A stretch of 64,000 nt of DNA, from IMG/VR virus record IMGVR_UViG_3300042557_001040, positions 23,970-87,969 of that record; one strand, written 5' to 3'. This document shows positions 52,393-60,933 of this stretch, piece after piece. The notes below the pieces were generated by a model. That model saw only the letters and a list, made by a program, of their open reading frames with translations. It was not told where the DNA came from and ran no database searches. This DNA is from a virus. Both the position numbers and the translations under genes were made by a program. Every line of letters starts with the position of its first letter. The first letter of the stretch is position 1.

Positions 52393-53307
52393 CTACAAAT
52401 GTTTTTTAGAAGTTTCAATAATTTCTTTTACATAATTGTATGAGCAGTATTCTTTGCTATATTTATTTAAATCAATGTTGGTATATGGATCTGTATTTAT
52501 AAACTCCCCTTTAAAAAATAATTCTTTTCTTTCAGGAGTTACACCAGCATTGTGAAATATTGGAGCTTCATCCCATCTTTGTATATTATCTGTTGCCCAG
52601 CAAAAGTCCAATCTTTTATCCACCTTGGTTTCATTTCCAAATAACCAAGCATTCCATAAAAGAGACCACATACCTGCTGTCCATTTCTGTATAGAATGAC
52701 CTTGTCCTTTCCAATGTGGTTCAATATCATTAAAGTATTTATACAACTTTATTGAATCTTTCTCCACCTTATCCCAATATTCATAACTACTGTTTTTTAC
52801 AATGTACTGTGCTCCTCCAGAATTACTGTTTAAAAGCTTAGGAATTAAAGGATCCATCCCAATAACATTACACATTCCAAGATAAACATCATCACCCTTA
52901 GTTAAAATATACTGTGTACCTATATAACCAACAGTATCACTCATGTACCAAATTTTATCATGCTCCATGCTTTTAAAGTCCACGGGCTTTGTAAAAATTA
53001 TGTCTGAATCATGAAGAAATAAAGTGGTTTCTTCAAGTTGAGGGTGGGCTTTAAGATGTTGCTTTAGAAGGTTAAAGTAAACAGAAGGTATGTATGAATA
53101 CTCTTCGCGTGTGTCTGTGTAGAAATAAAATCCTACATCACTATATGTTTTTTGTAAAGTTTTCCAATTTTCTGGAACATTCTGGTCATATGAACAAAGT
53201 ATATGAATATCACCAGGGTTTATTCCGTTCTTTACAAAGTTGTTAATCATTACTTCCACCTGCCAAGTGTAATACTCTATAGCAGGTTGTGCACAGATAA
53301 ATTTCAT
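52393..53307 (-). CDS. Glycosyltransferase resembling hydroxyproline O-arabinosyltransferases
   Basis: A 304-residue protein starting 27 nt after the adhesin gene. The GT-A metal motif is H-D-S-D at 99-102 (LFLHDSDIIF). A later motif, QKWTAGMWSLLWNAWLFG (~207-224), is like the Q.WTADMW..LWN signature of plant-type hydroxyproline O-arabinosyltransferases. There is no signal peptide, so it acts in the cytoplasm. It ends in TAG, the only in-frame TAG stop I found among the intact genes. Paired with the two-domain transferase downstream, it could add sugars to the Thr/Ser tracts of the phage fibres. The acceptor assignment is inference. Confidence 0.7.
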   Translation of the reverse strand: MKFICAQPAIEYYTWQVEVMINNFVKNGINPGDIHILCSYDQNVPENWKTLQKTYSDVGFYFYTDTREEYSYIPSVYFNLLKQHLKAHPQLEETTLFLHDSDIIFTKPVDFKSMEHDKIWYMSDTVGYIGTQYILTKGDDVYLGMCNVIGMDPLIPKLLNSNSGGAQYIVKNSSYEYWDKVEKDSIKLYKYFNDIEPHWKGQGHSIQKWTAGMWSLLWNAWLFGNETKVDKRLDFCWATDNIQRWDEAPIFHNAGVTPERKELFFKGEFINTDPYTNIDLNKYSKEYCSYNYVKEIIETSKKHL

Positions 53308-53334
53308 TAGTATGTTGGTTTTTTGGTTACACTA

Positions 53335-56300
53335 TTATGGTGGTGTAGTGGTTGTAGTTGTACACCATAGATTTGTAGTTACTACACCTCCAGATTTTTC
53401 ATAAATTAATATAGCATTTGTAAAATCAAATGCAGGCTGAAATGATGATGTTGATAAAATTGCTCCACTTAAATTCAAGTTTGAGTATACTTGGTAGTTA
53501 TCGTCAACATCCGCAGGAATAGTTGCACTAGTTATTATTCTAATTGCACTATATATTAAAGTTATTCTACCATCATTAAAAAGTCTAGTCCATCCTGAAC
53601 CAGCCCCTACTGCAGAAGTAAAGTATTTATTTACTACAGAATAGTTTTTATAAACAGACGTTCCACTATTAAACGGTGCATTAATATATTGATTTGTAAT
53701 CAAAAATGCGTCAAATAATTGAAACCTTGGGAACCAATCTACTTGAGTTCCGTTGTTTGTTGCTCTTATTAGTTTATGACTACGAACAGCATCAATATTA
53801 ATATTATTTGTAACAAAAGATGTTGATGTTGCAGAAACATTTGTTCCAATATAAGCTGCAAGTTGATTTATTTTAACTAAATAGTTATTGTGTATAGCTG
53901 CGCAATTTGTGCAAGTGCCCATCACAGTAGATGTCAGCGTTTGATATTGTATAGTAATTTTATTTAAACCAGCATCAAAAATAATTGGTGTAGTATAATG
54001 TACCCAAACACCATCACTAAAAGCATTTCCACTTGTTCCAAGAATAACAAAAGTTTCTGAAACGTCTCCACAATTTCCATTTAAGAACTTTGTAATATTA
54101 AAGTAAAGATATTGATAATATTCCGGAACTGTATTGCTAGGATTAAATATTGGAGCAACAGTATTCATCCAATTTATTCCAGCATCATAATCATTTTTAT
54201 ATTTATTAAAATCAGTAGAACTAGAAAACTGAAGATATACTTCATTGTTATTTCTTGTTATTGTTATTGATCCAGAAGCTGTTTGACAACTAATAGAATT
54301 TTTAAACTGAGTGCTATAATTACAATCTACAAGTCCAAGAGGTATATCTGTACTCCAAGGACCCAAACTAGTAGAATTAGAAACTTTTAAATATTTACCA
54401 ACAAAACTACTATCATTAAATGCTGCAGATGTTGTTTGATATAATTGAAATCTAGTTTGACAAAGTGGAGATGCATATGAAATAACAGTTGCTGGGTCAT
54501 CTAATTTACAAGCATCTATGGATGGTCTTGCAACAGTAGTACTAAAATTAGCAACTGTTTCGCACTTCATATAAAGTTTCCAAGATGTGTTTGCATTTGG
54601 TGTTGGTGTAATACCGCTTTGGTAAGCCCAGTTTGCAGTGACTGTAATTCTTAAGTAATCTCCAGCAGCATATGTAAAAGATGTTAATTCTAAAACATCA
54701 TAATATATACCAGAATTATATAATACAGGATTTTGATTTGACCAAGTTGAAGTTATAGCTCCTAAATCACCACCAGTTGCCAAGTTCAATATAGTGGTAG
54801 ATGTACTATTAGTTGGAGAAACATACTCAACCAACAACTTATCAGAAATACTACCAGGCGCAAAATAATACGGGAAGTATTTTGTTGTAGGATCTAATAT
54901 AAAACCAATTGTTTTATCAGCATCAGTTGGAATATTTATTGAAGGATTGTAAGTTAATCTGTGTGTATAATTAGCAAGTTGTCCTGTATCAGTATTACTT
55001 AAAGGACTTCCTACTGGTGGAGTAGCACATGTTAAGTTTTCTACACTTATTGTATTTAAACAAGATTGATTTGCTAAGTCTGGTGCATATTGTGTAACAC
55101 CAGGTATGTAGTCAGCAATATCTGAAACATATTTTATTGTATCTAATATAACATATCTTATAACAGGAATCCATGTTCCCCCTTGAACAGGTCGTGCATT
55201 TGCTCCTGTAAACGGATGAAGTTGAAGAGCACCACTACCAGCATTTCCTGATGTAAACTGATCAACAGGACTAGATGTACTATCTAAATACCAATCAATA
55301 AAATAATCAGTAAGACTACACGAGGCAGCTTCCAAAACACCAACAGACAAGAAACCAATACTGCCTGAATCAATTGTACCTGTTCCAAAATCTAAACCAC
55401 AATCAGCACATCTTCCAGCTATAACAGCAATAGTGGTAGTTGTAGTGGTACTTGTAGATGTTGTAGTGCTGGTACTAGTGGTAGAAGTTGTAGTTGTAGG
55501 CTCTTCGGTCGTAGTGGTAGTAGTTGGCGCAACTGTTGTAGTGGTTGTTGTCGTACTCGTACTTGTGGTAGACGTAGTGCTAGTAGTAGACGTAGTAGTC
55601 CACCCCTCAGGAAGAACACTTGTAGTAAGCCTTATTCTAATATTATCTGAATATAAGAATGATATTGGGTTTGAGGTGTATGTACCTGTACCTGTTAAAA
55701 TACTACTGCCACTAGATGTCCAAAGAACATTGTTTTTAAATATAGTAATTACACCACCATCTGTACTATTGATAAAGTAGTCAACAACAACTTGATAACT
55801 ATTTCTTGTTGCATCTACAGTGCCTGTTTCTAAAATAGTTACAGGATAGCCACCAGAAGTTAAAGAATACCAGCCATCATTTGTAACATCATTTATAGAA
55901 GAACCACCTGGACCCTGAACCTCCACTCTAAATATTCCATTAGGTTCGGTAGGACAAGATGTAGAAGATTGAACAGTAGATACCACTCCATTATTTAAAA
56001 CATAATAACAATTTGTTCCATCACTATAATATCCTGTTTGAACATTTCCATAAGGACTAGGAGCAGCTGGAGCAGTTGTTAAAAAGAACAAATTACAATC
56101 AACTCCAAAACTCAAAGGATCACAGTTTGTATAATATACAAGTGACGAAGAGCAATTACACGCAGACTGACAAGAAGAACCAAAACAAAGTTCAATACCA
56201 TTTAATTCAGCGGGTGGAGTTGTTGTAGTGGTAGTTGTAGGTTCAATAGTCGTAGTGGTACTTGTAGTGCTAGTGCTTGTAGTGCTAGTAGTGGTGGCTA

Positions 56301-57195
56301 CAGGGCAACCATCTGCACAAAGACCAATTAATTGTGTAAAGTTACCTCCTCTATATTCAATACTATCTGTTCTAGCACATTGATATTTTTGTAATCCTGC
56401 ACCTACACTACTAATTAAAGTGTTTCCTGTTTCACAATCAGAATAAGAATAACTAAGAGCTGCTGGAGTTTCATTCTCAAGCAAGTAACAGAGGCACTCA
56501 ATAACTGGGGGAACAGTGGTTGTAGTTGTTGTAGAGCTAGTGGTAGTTATTATACTAGAAGGAGGGCAACTAATGTTTTGAAGATATTTGTCACAATTAT
56601 TAAGACTAGTTAAGAAAGAAGTTCCTGAAGCCAATAAAACCAAATTTGTTGGTGTAGGAACATACAAGGAAGTTGGCCCACTATACCCCAAAGACTCAAT
56701 ATTTGCAAATGTTGCAACAATCCAAATATAAGTTGTAGTGGGACTTAGAACATCTGCATAAACTTCTCCAATTGTAAAGCAAGGAGTAGTTGGGTTAACT
56801 ATAATAGGCAACCCTGTCTGGTATGACTTGCAGCAAACTAAATAGTAAGGTGGACAAGTAGTTGTGGTGGTTGTACTTGTCGTAGTTGTAGGAGGAAGAG
56901 TGGTGGTGGTTGTTGTACTAGTGCTTGTAGTGGTACTAGTTGTAGTTGTTGAAGTGGTGGTAGTTGTAGGCAGAGGAATGCAGCATTGCTGAATGCCCTG
57001 TAACAACTTGATAATCACCTCATTAAAATCATCACCATTTTTAATATCAGCACAGGGATGGTCTACACCATTATATATAATACAATGACTTTTTTCGTAT
57101 TGTCCTTCACAAATATCTACAGAAGGACACAACGGGTTTATCGTTGTAGTTGTCGTTGTAGACGTTGTTGTTACACAATTTATTTCTAAAGCCAT
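53335..57195 (-). CDS. Modular Cys-rich adhesin/fibre with Thr/Ser linkers
   Basis: A 1,286-residue protein made of beta-rich modules joined by Thr/Ser tracts. Modules in order: an N-terminal C-rich head (CIIYNGVDHPCADIK), a YYLVCCKSYQTG module, an E-C-L-C-Y module, a long module with VQTGYYSDGTNCYYV and GIFRVEVQGPGG, and a C-terminal half (~600-1280) without linkers that starts GRCADCGLDFG. Six or more tracts such as TTTSTTSTTSTT separate them. It ends with NLWCTTTTTTPP. Proteins of this type are tail fibres or surface adhesins; the linkers look like O-glycosylated mucin-type spacers. Several modules have counterparts in the next gene upstream. No enzymatic motif. Confidence 0.7.
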   Translation of the reverse strand: MALEINCVTTTSTTTTTTINPLCPSVDICEGQYEKSHCIIYNGVDHPCADIKNGDDFNEVIIKLLQGIQQCCIPLPTTTTTSTTTTSTTTSTSTTTTTTLPPTTTTSTTTTTTCPPYYLVCCKSYQTGLPIIVNPTTPCFTIGEVYADVLSPTTTYIWIVATFANIESLGYSGPTSLYVPTPTNLVLLASGTSFLTSLNNCDKYLQNISCPPSSIITTTSSTTTTTTVPPVIECLCYLLENETPAALSYSYSDCETGNTLISSVGAGLQKYQCARTDSIEYRGGNFTQLIGLCADGCPVATTTSTTSTSTTSTTTTIEPTTTTTTTPPAELNGIELCFGSSCQSACNCSSSLVYYTNCDPLSFGVDCNLFFLTTAPAAPSPYGNVQTGYYSDGTNCYYVLNNGVVSTVQSSTSCPTEPNGIFRVEVQGPGGSSINDVTNDGWYSLTSGGYPVTILETGTVDATRNSYQVVVDYFINSTDGGVITIFKNNVLWTSSGSSILTGTGTYTSNPISFLYSDNIRIRLTTSVLPEGWTTTSTTSTTSTTSTSTTTTTTTVAPTTTTTTEEPTTTTSTTSTSTTTSTSTTTTTTIAVIAGRCADCGLDFGTGTIDSGSIGFLSVGVLEAASCSLTDYFIDWYLDSTSSPVDQFTSGNAGSGALQLHPFTGANARPVQGGTWIPVIRYVILDTIKYVSDIADYIPGVTQYAPDLANQSCLNTISVENLTCATPPVGSPLSNTDTGQLANYTHRLTYNPSINIPTDADKTIGFILDPTTKYFPYYFAPGSISDKLLVEYVSPTNSTSTTILNLATGGDLGAITSTWSNQNPVLYNSGIYYDVLELTSFTYAAGDYLRITVTANWAYQSGITPTPNANTSWKLYMKCETVANFSTTVARPSIDACKLDDPATVISYASPLCQTRFQLYQTTSAAFNDSSFVGKYLKVSNSTSLGPWSTDIPLGLVDCNYSTQFKNSISCQTASGSITITRNNNEVYLQFSSSTDFNKYKNDYDAGINWMNTVAPIFNPSNTVPEYYQYLYFNITKFLNGNCGDVSETFVILGTSGNAFSDGVWVHYTTPIIFDAGLNKITIQYQTLTSTVMGTCTNCAAIHNNYLVKINQLAAYIGTNVSATSTSFVTNNINIDAVRSHKLIRATNNGTQVDWFPRFQLFDAFLITNQYINAPFNSGTSVYKNYSVVNKYFTSAVGAGSGWTRLFNDGRITLIYSAIRIITSATIPADVDDNYQVYSNLNLSGAILSTSSFQPAFDFTNAILIYEKSGGVVTTNLWCTTTTTTPP
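55430..55599 (-). repeat. Thr/Ser-coding tract (longest linker)
   Basis: About 170 nt of ACN/TCN codons on the - strand (seen on + as GTAGTGGTAGTTG-type sequence), encoding two TTT/STT linkers split by VAP and EEP. The mix of codons stops it being a pure microsatellite, but the short-period repetition would allow slippage or recombination. Confidence 0.75.
56216..56300 (-). repeat. Thr/Ser-coding tract
   Basis: A short-period ACN/TCN repeat encoding TTTSTTSTSTTSTTTT-IEP-TTTTTTT in the 1,286-aa adhesin, between the C-L-C-Y module and the NCYYV module. Confidence 0.7.
56856..56970 (-). repeat. Thr/Ser-coding tract
   Basis: A repeat encoding the two first linkers of the 1,286-aa adhesin, with LPP between them, joining the head domain to the second module. 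Confidence 0.7.
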
Positions 57196-57210
57196 TATTA
57201 TATTAATTTA

Positions 57211-58830
57211 TTATATTGAACATGGTGCTAGAGTTCCAGGTCCATATAAAACATAAATGGTATATATTTCTCCACTAAGAACATTTAAAGAAATGCTTGT
57301 GCTACCACCACCAGGAACTGTCGGACCAAATGTAGCATATGTGGTTGTTAATGCCCCAATACTCTTACAAACTAAATATTGCATTATAGTGCCACTTCCA
57401 GTCCAACTTAATTGAACAAGATAGTCACCATTACCAGTTGTACTTCCACTGGTTGGTCCAGTAGCATTTTCTATAGAAGTGCTAGGTAGTAACTTATCAA
57501 TAACTGTTGAATATGTTCCACCACTTCCACTAACACTCCATGATACCACCCCTGCACCAAGCGGTGCTGCTGTAGTGGTTGTTGTCGTACTTGTTGTTGA
57601 TGTAGTAGATGTGGTTGTACTTGTTGTACTAGTAGATGTTGTTGATGTTGTAGTTCCACCTGCAGGAAGAACTTGCCATCTAACATCATCATTAAGGTTT
57701 ATTGCAACTCCTGGTATAACAAAACCTGATCCAGGATCATTTGCAGGAATGGTTGGAGATGTATATACTAAAATATTGTTAACGTATAAGTATACAATAC
57801 AAGCAATTGGTCCAGTATTTATATCAAATTGAACACGATTTGGATCATCTACACCTGTAAATGAACCCATCAAAGTACTTGAATAAGATGTGTTCTCTGT
57901 AAAACTTTGAAATCCACCTAACCAATAAGAAGAATTTCCAATAGGTGCAGAAGCATACAAAGAATAACTCGTATTAAAATAAAATAAAGGAGATGATCCA
58001 ACACTACCGATATTTACTTGAAATGCACCATTTTCACAATCTGTCAATGGATCATTACAAGAAGCAAGTTTTGTAATTTCTAAATCAACATCTCCCGTAA
58101 CTTGAGATCTGCTACATCTTAAAATACTTTGAACAGCATTTAATTGATATGTAACAGGGGCTCCTGTTACACAATCCGTAATTGTATAGTCTAAGTTATC
58201 AATATCTGTAAGATTGTCTATTCTATAACAATCACAAGGTGGAATAGTAGTAGTAGTTGTGCTTGTACTAGTACTTGTAGTAGTACTTGTAGTAGTGCCA
58301 GGAACACAAGGTGTTATTGCTATAATCTTACCATCTATGTTTGTTTCATAACAATCTACCCCATTACTATAAAATCCTGCTTGTACATCTCTTGATGTAT
58401 TTGTATATATAACACAATCTGTCTGAAGATCCGTGCAGCAAGAATAGTAATTACCAGCACTATCTGTAAAGTTTGAACATGCTTTAACGCAACTACTATT
58501 ATCATATCCCAATGTGTAATCAAACAAACTACAAAGAGCTTGTGTTGTAGTGGTAGTAGTTGAACTTGTTGACGTAGTAGAAGTGGTAGTGGACGTTGTA
58601 CTTGTTGTGGATGTTGTCGTTGTACTAGTTGTGGTGGGAGGAGGAAATAAACAGTTATTAACAGAAATCACCACCTTCTCAATTGTTTCTGTTAATGTCT
58701 CACAGTTCTTTATCCCAAAACAATCTACATTACATCCTGTATATGTAACACAATCTGTATTGTACACAGCAGAATACCCTATTGCATCTGGGCAAGTAGT
58801 AGTCGTAGTGGTGCTGGTTGTACCCACCAC
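57211..58830 (-). CDS. Modular Cys-rich adhesin/fibre, probably the 3' part of a split gene
   Basis: A 539-residue frame whose first usable codon is GTG at 58830, directly before a Thr tract (VGTTSTTTTTTC). Modules: a head (CVTYTGCNVDCFGIKNCETL), a module with VQAGFYSNGVDCYE, a module starting CDCYRIDNLTD and containing GAFQVNIGS, and a short C-terminal beta module. All are joined by Thr/Ser linkers. The same frame stays open upstream of GTG for about 11 codons with sensible content (CNTDCVDQ), while the overlapping ORF becomes nonsense there. That suggests the real protein is joined to the 220-aa ORF by a frameshift. It is a tail fibre/adhesin. Confidence 0.6.
   Translation of the reverse strand: MVGTTSTTTTTTCPDAIGYSAVYNTDCVTYTGCNVDCFGIKNCETLTETIEKVVISVNNCLFPPPTTTSTTTTSTTSTTSTTTSTTSTSSTTTTTTQALCSLFDYTLGYDNSSCVKACSNFTDSAGNYYSCCTDLQTDCVIYTNTSRDVQAGFYSNGVDCYETNIDGKIIAITPCVPGTTTSTTTSTSTSTTTTTIPPCDCYRIDNLTDIDNLDYTITDCVTGAPVTYQLNAVQSILRCSRSQVTGDVDLEITKLASCNDPLTDCENGAFQVNIGSVGSSPLFYFNTSYSLYASAPIGNSSYWLGGFQSFTENTSYSSTLMGSFTGVDDPNRVQFDINTGPIACIVYLYVNNILVYTSPTIPANDPGSGFVIPGVAINLNDDVRWQVLPAGGTTTSTTSTSTTSTTTSTTSTTSTTTTTTAAPLGAGVVSWSVSGSGGTYSTVIDKLLPSTSIENATGPTSGSTTGNGDYLVQLSWTGSGTIMQYLVCKSIGALTTTYATFGPTVPGGGSTSISLNVLSGEIYTIYVLYGPGTLAPCSI
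57570..57654 (-). repeat. Thr/Ser-coding tract
   Basis: A repeat encoding TTTSTTSTSTTSTTTSTTST-type linker before the last module of the 539-aa fibre. Confidence 0.7.
58243..58297 (-). repeat. Thr/Ser-coding tract
   Basis: A short repeat encoding TTTSTTTSTSTSTTTTTIPP, joining the DCYE and CDCYR modules. Confidence 0.65.
58543..58635 (-). repeat. Thr/Ser-coding tract
   Basis: A repeat encoding the first long linker of the 539-aa protein, after the head domain (PPPTTTSTTTTSTTSTT type, ending TTTTTTQALC). Confidence 0.65.
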
Positions 58831-59441
58831 TTGATCAACACAATCAGTATTACAATAATGGTGTCAACCAATTCATCATCACCAACTAATGTTCTGATGG
58901 TTAAAGTATCTTCATCAGTTCTTTCAATTGCAATACTGGTATAGGAAGCTGTTGTTCCACCAATATAAAATGTCTTTTGACTTTCAAATTGACCAATAGC
59001 AGTAGCCGTATAAACACCAGATGATACATATGCCCAAGTAATAGGGAGCAATTCATTTTGTAAAACAGTAGCAATTGGATCCCCACCTGCCGTTTGATTT
59101 AACAAAGCAGAATAAACTGCATAGGGACGTTTTGCGTCTACATATGTCTTTATAGCCTTCTGAGAAGGAAACAAACTATCACTAGGAGTGGCTCCACCAA
59201 GTGTATCATCTGTAGACTTTGCAGAATCTACATAAGCTTTAATAGCCTTTTGAGATGCCACTAGATCATCAGAGTCAGCAGTGAGAGTACCGTCTACATC
59301 AATTTTATCATTGTTAATCTTACTGTCAATAATGTCATTAAGCATGTCTCCCACGCGCGTAGCTGTGTTTGCATTAGCAACTGTTTCATTCTTAATAACA
59401 TCTGCCGATACAATTAATTGACTATCATTTTGTTGTGCCAT
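58779..59441 (-). CDS. Tail fibre proximal part, probably truncated by a frameshift
   Basis: A 220-residue frame. The first ~190 residues are a typical phage tail-fibre start: a helical head (SADVIKNETVANANTATRVGD) and two copies of the fibre motif SQKAIKxYVD (DLVASQKAIKAYVDSA, LFPSQKAIKTYVDAK), then beta strands (FYIGGTTASYTSIAIE). From about residue 190 the composition changes to an unlikely hydrophobic tail (IVLIKWWVQPAPLRLLLAQMQ), ending at TAG within the next gene. At the same place the next gene's frame reads well. The ORF end is therefore probably not the true protein end. Confidence 0.6.
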   Translation of the reverse strand: MAQQNDSQLIVSADVIKNETVANANTATRVGDMLNDIIDSKINNDKIDVDGTLTADSDDLVASQKAIKAYVDSAKSTDDTLGGATPSDSLFPSQKAIKTYVDAKRPYAVYSALLNQTAGGDPIATVLQNELLPITWAYVSSGVYTATAIGQFESQKTFYIGGTTASYTSIAIERTDEDTLTIRTLVGDDELVDTIIVILIVLIKWWVQPAPLRLLLAQMQ

Positions 59442-59446
59442 ATTAT

Positions 59447-59716
59447 TTAGTTAAATGTATTATCAAATGTGTCATCAAATACTCCAAAACAATTTGGGTA
59501 TAATAAAGCTACAAGTTTATTTACAATAGTTGTAAGACTATCTTCAGGTTGTATGTTATAGTTTAGAAGATCAGATTTCATATATAACACCTGATCTGAT
59601 GTTAATATTTGCACACAAGTTTGTTCTCCACTACATTCACTACTAGGACAAGGGTCTACATAAGTAGGTTCAAACGGGCAGTATTCTGGACAATATGGTG
59701 TACAAACATGTTGCAT
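59447..59716 (-). CDS. Small Cys-rich fibre-associated protein
   Basis: An 89-residue protein. ATG 59716 shares a base with the TAA stop of the upstream gene (TAATG), so translation is coupled; the upstream extension to 59767 is a shadow. It has a Cys-rich start (CTPYCPEYCPF, CPSSECSGEQTC) and then a helical segment (PEDSLTTIVNKLVALL) resembling the second half of the head domains in the larger adhesins. It ends in an acidic DDTFDNTFN. It is probably a small structural partner or an adhesin head domain made on its own. Confidence 0.55.
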   Translation of the reverse strand: MQHVCTPYCPEYCPFEPTYVDPCPSSECSGEQTCVQILTSDQVLYMKSDLLNYNIQPEDSLTTIVNKLVALLYPNCFGVFDDTFDNTFN

Positions 59717-60324
59717 TATAAAGGCGGTGCAGTGGTTGTTGTTGTAGTTGGTAATGTTGAATAACAAGGTTCAACAGATGTGTAAGTAATAGGAAGTACA
59801 CAAGATGTTGTTTCTCCATTAATATTTAAAGTAACAGTATTGTCATTACTTTTTATTATAATTACTGGAACGTCTTCACCTAAAACTTTTAGTATATAAG
59901 AATTAGATATTTGAAACTCTGAACTTCCAATTCCAAAACCTTCTAATTTATAACCAATTACTTTTAATTCATCTATTTGTAAATCATTGATTGCATCAAC
60001 TAAACTTTTTCCACTATTTGGAAAAGATACATTTGAAATACTATATGTAGTTTCACCAAGTACAATATTTGCAATTCTAAAGTTTATTGTAGATATTTCT
60101 TTCCAATTAACTTTATAACATGTGGCAGGCAATTCAGTTATGGTTAAACAACCTGATGATGCTATTAAATCACCAGAAAGTGTTGTATATGTTACATCTG
60201 TTGCTGTGTCATCAATATAAAAACTTCCAATAGATGTTTCAATACTATAGGGAACACTGCTTATTTTATAATCTATTTTAATTACACCATTTGTACCAGT
60301 AATAGTGATTAAACAAGCTGCCAT
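59716..60324 (-). CDS. Fibre-region protein ending in a poly-Thr tail
   Basis: A 202-residue, mostly beta-rich protein (LITITGTNGVIKIDY, SFYIDDTATDVTYTTLSGD, NTVTLNINGE) with no motif I recognise. The last residues are LPTTTTTTAPPL followed at once by the stop, so the linker leads to no domain. It lies within the adhesin gene row and is coupled to the next gene by TAATG. Probably a fibre or baseplate-like accessory with a tail that might be glycosylated or serve as a junction. Confidence 0.55.
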   Translation of the reverse strand: MAACLITITGTNGVIKIDYKISSVPYSIETSIGSFYIDDTATDVTYTTLSGDLIASSGCLTITELPATCYKVNWKEISTINFRIANIVLGETTYSISNVSFPNSGKSLVDAINDLQIDELKVIGYKLEGFGIGSSEFQISNSYILKVLGEDVPVIIIKSNDNTVTLNINGETTSCVLPITYTSVEPCYSTLPTTTTTTAPPL

Positions 60325-60341
60325 ATTATTTTATTTTTTAA

Positions 60342-60917
60342 TTATTCTAAACAATTACAAACTCCAGAATTTCCTTCAGCAATTATATCTTCTCTAGTTT
60401 TACAAGGTATTCTAAATTCAACTTGTGGAATACCACTAGAACTATTGGGAGCATCTGTTTGAGCTTTTAAAATTAAATTATCACCAATAGAAGGAATAGT
60501 ATTAAAAATAATATACGTTTTATAGGAGTTTCTAAAACTATCATCTGAACTAGAAGAACAAACATTTGTAATCAAATTTCCAAAAGGCAGAGAAGCTAGT
60601 GCATCTTCAGGTGATGGCCCTGAACCCCAATATAATGTACCTGCTGGAAAAGGATAAAATACATTATTTAAATAAACACCATCATAATAAAGATCATCTC
60701 CTTCACCATCATAAGGTTGGGATCTTCCTGAATTCCAATCTTGTCTTGCTACTAAAATAAATCCATAACAAACAGGAATTTCTAAATTATCCAAATTAAC
60801 ACAATCAGATGTGATTAAAGAAGGATCTGTGGCAGATACTATTTCTGCACCTGAAGGAAGAACAAATTTCTCACCATTCTGTAAAGTAACTGTTTTATAA
60901 ACGCAAGTACTTGCCAT
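60342..60917 (-). CDS. Fibre-region protein, unknown function
   Basis: A 191-residue protein. It begins MASTCVYKTVTLQNGEKFVLPSGAEIVSATD, a beta-rich start with a Pro-Ser-Gly turn as in receptor-binding tips, and has the segment GEGDDLYYDGVYLNNVFYPFPAG and a C-terminal Cys pair (CNCLE). It is acidic, with no signal peptide or membrane helix. Its neighbours on both sides are adhesin-like, so it is most likely another part of the host-recognition apparatus. Confidence 0.5.
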   Translation of the reverse strand: MASTCVYKTVTLQNGEKFVLPSGAEIVSATDPSLITSDCVNLDNLEIPVCYGFILVARQDWNSGRSQPYDGEGDDLYYDGVYLNNVFYPFPAGTLYWGSGPSPEDALASLPFGNLITNVCSSSSDDSFRNSYKTYIIFNTIPSIGDNLILKAQTDAPNSSSGIPQVEFRIPCKTREDIIAEGNSGVCNCLE

Positions 60918-60933
60918 ATTATAAGTATTTTAA

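Noticed and set aside
52393-52395. TAG stop as a sign of an alternative genetic code (TAG read as Gln), as in some crAss-like phages
   Set aside because: A TAG ends the 304-aa glycosyltransferase just before a good ATG, and nearly all other genes end in TAA with no in-frame TAG needed, so the standard code explains the window.
55430-55599. Thr/Ser-coding repeats as a CRISPR array or microsatellite
   Set aside because: No repeat-spacer pattern; codons vary and the tract encodes a regular protein linker.
55433-55780. Val/Leu-rich + strand ORF (MVVVVVLVDVVV...) and similar ones at 57479-57832 and 58550-58834
   Set aside because: They are the antisense reading of Thr/Ser tracts (GTN codons against ACN); composition is an artefact and there is no independent start context.
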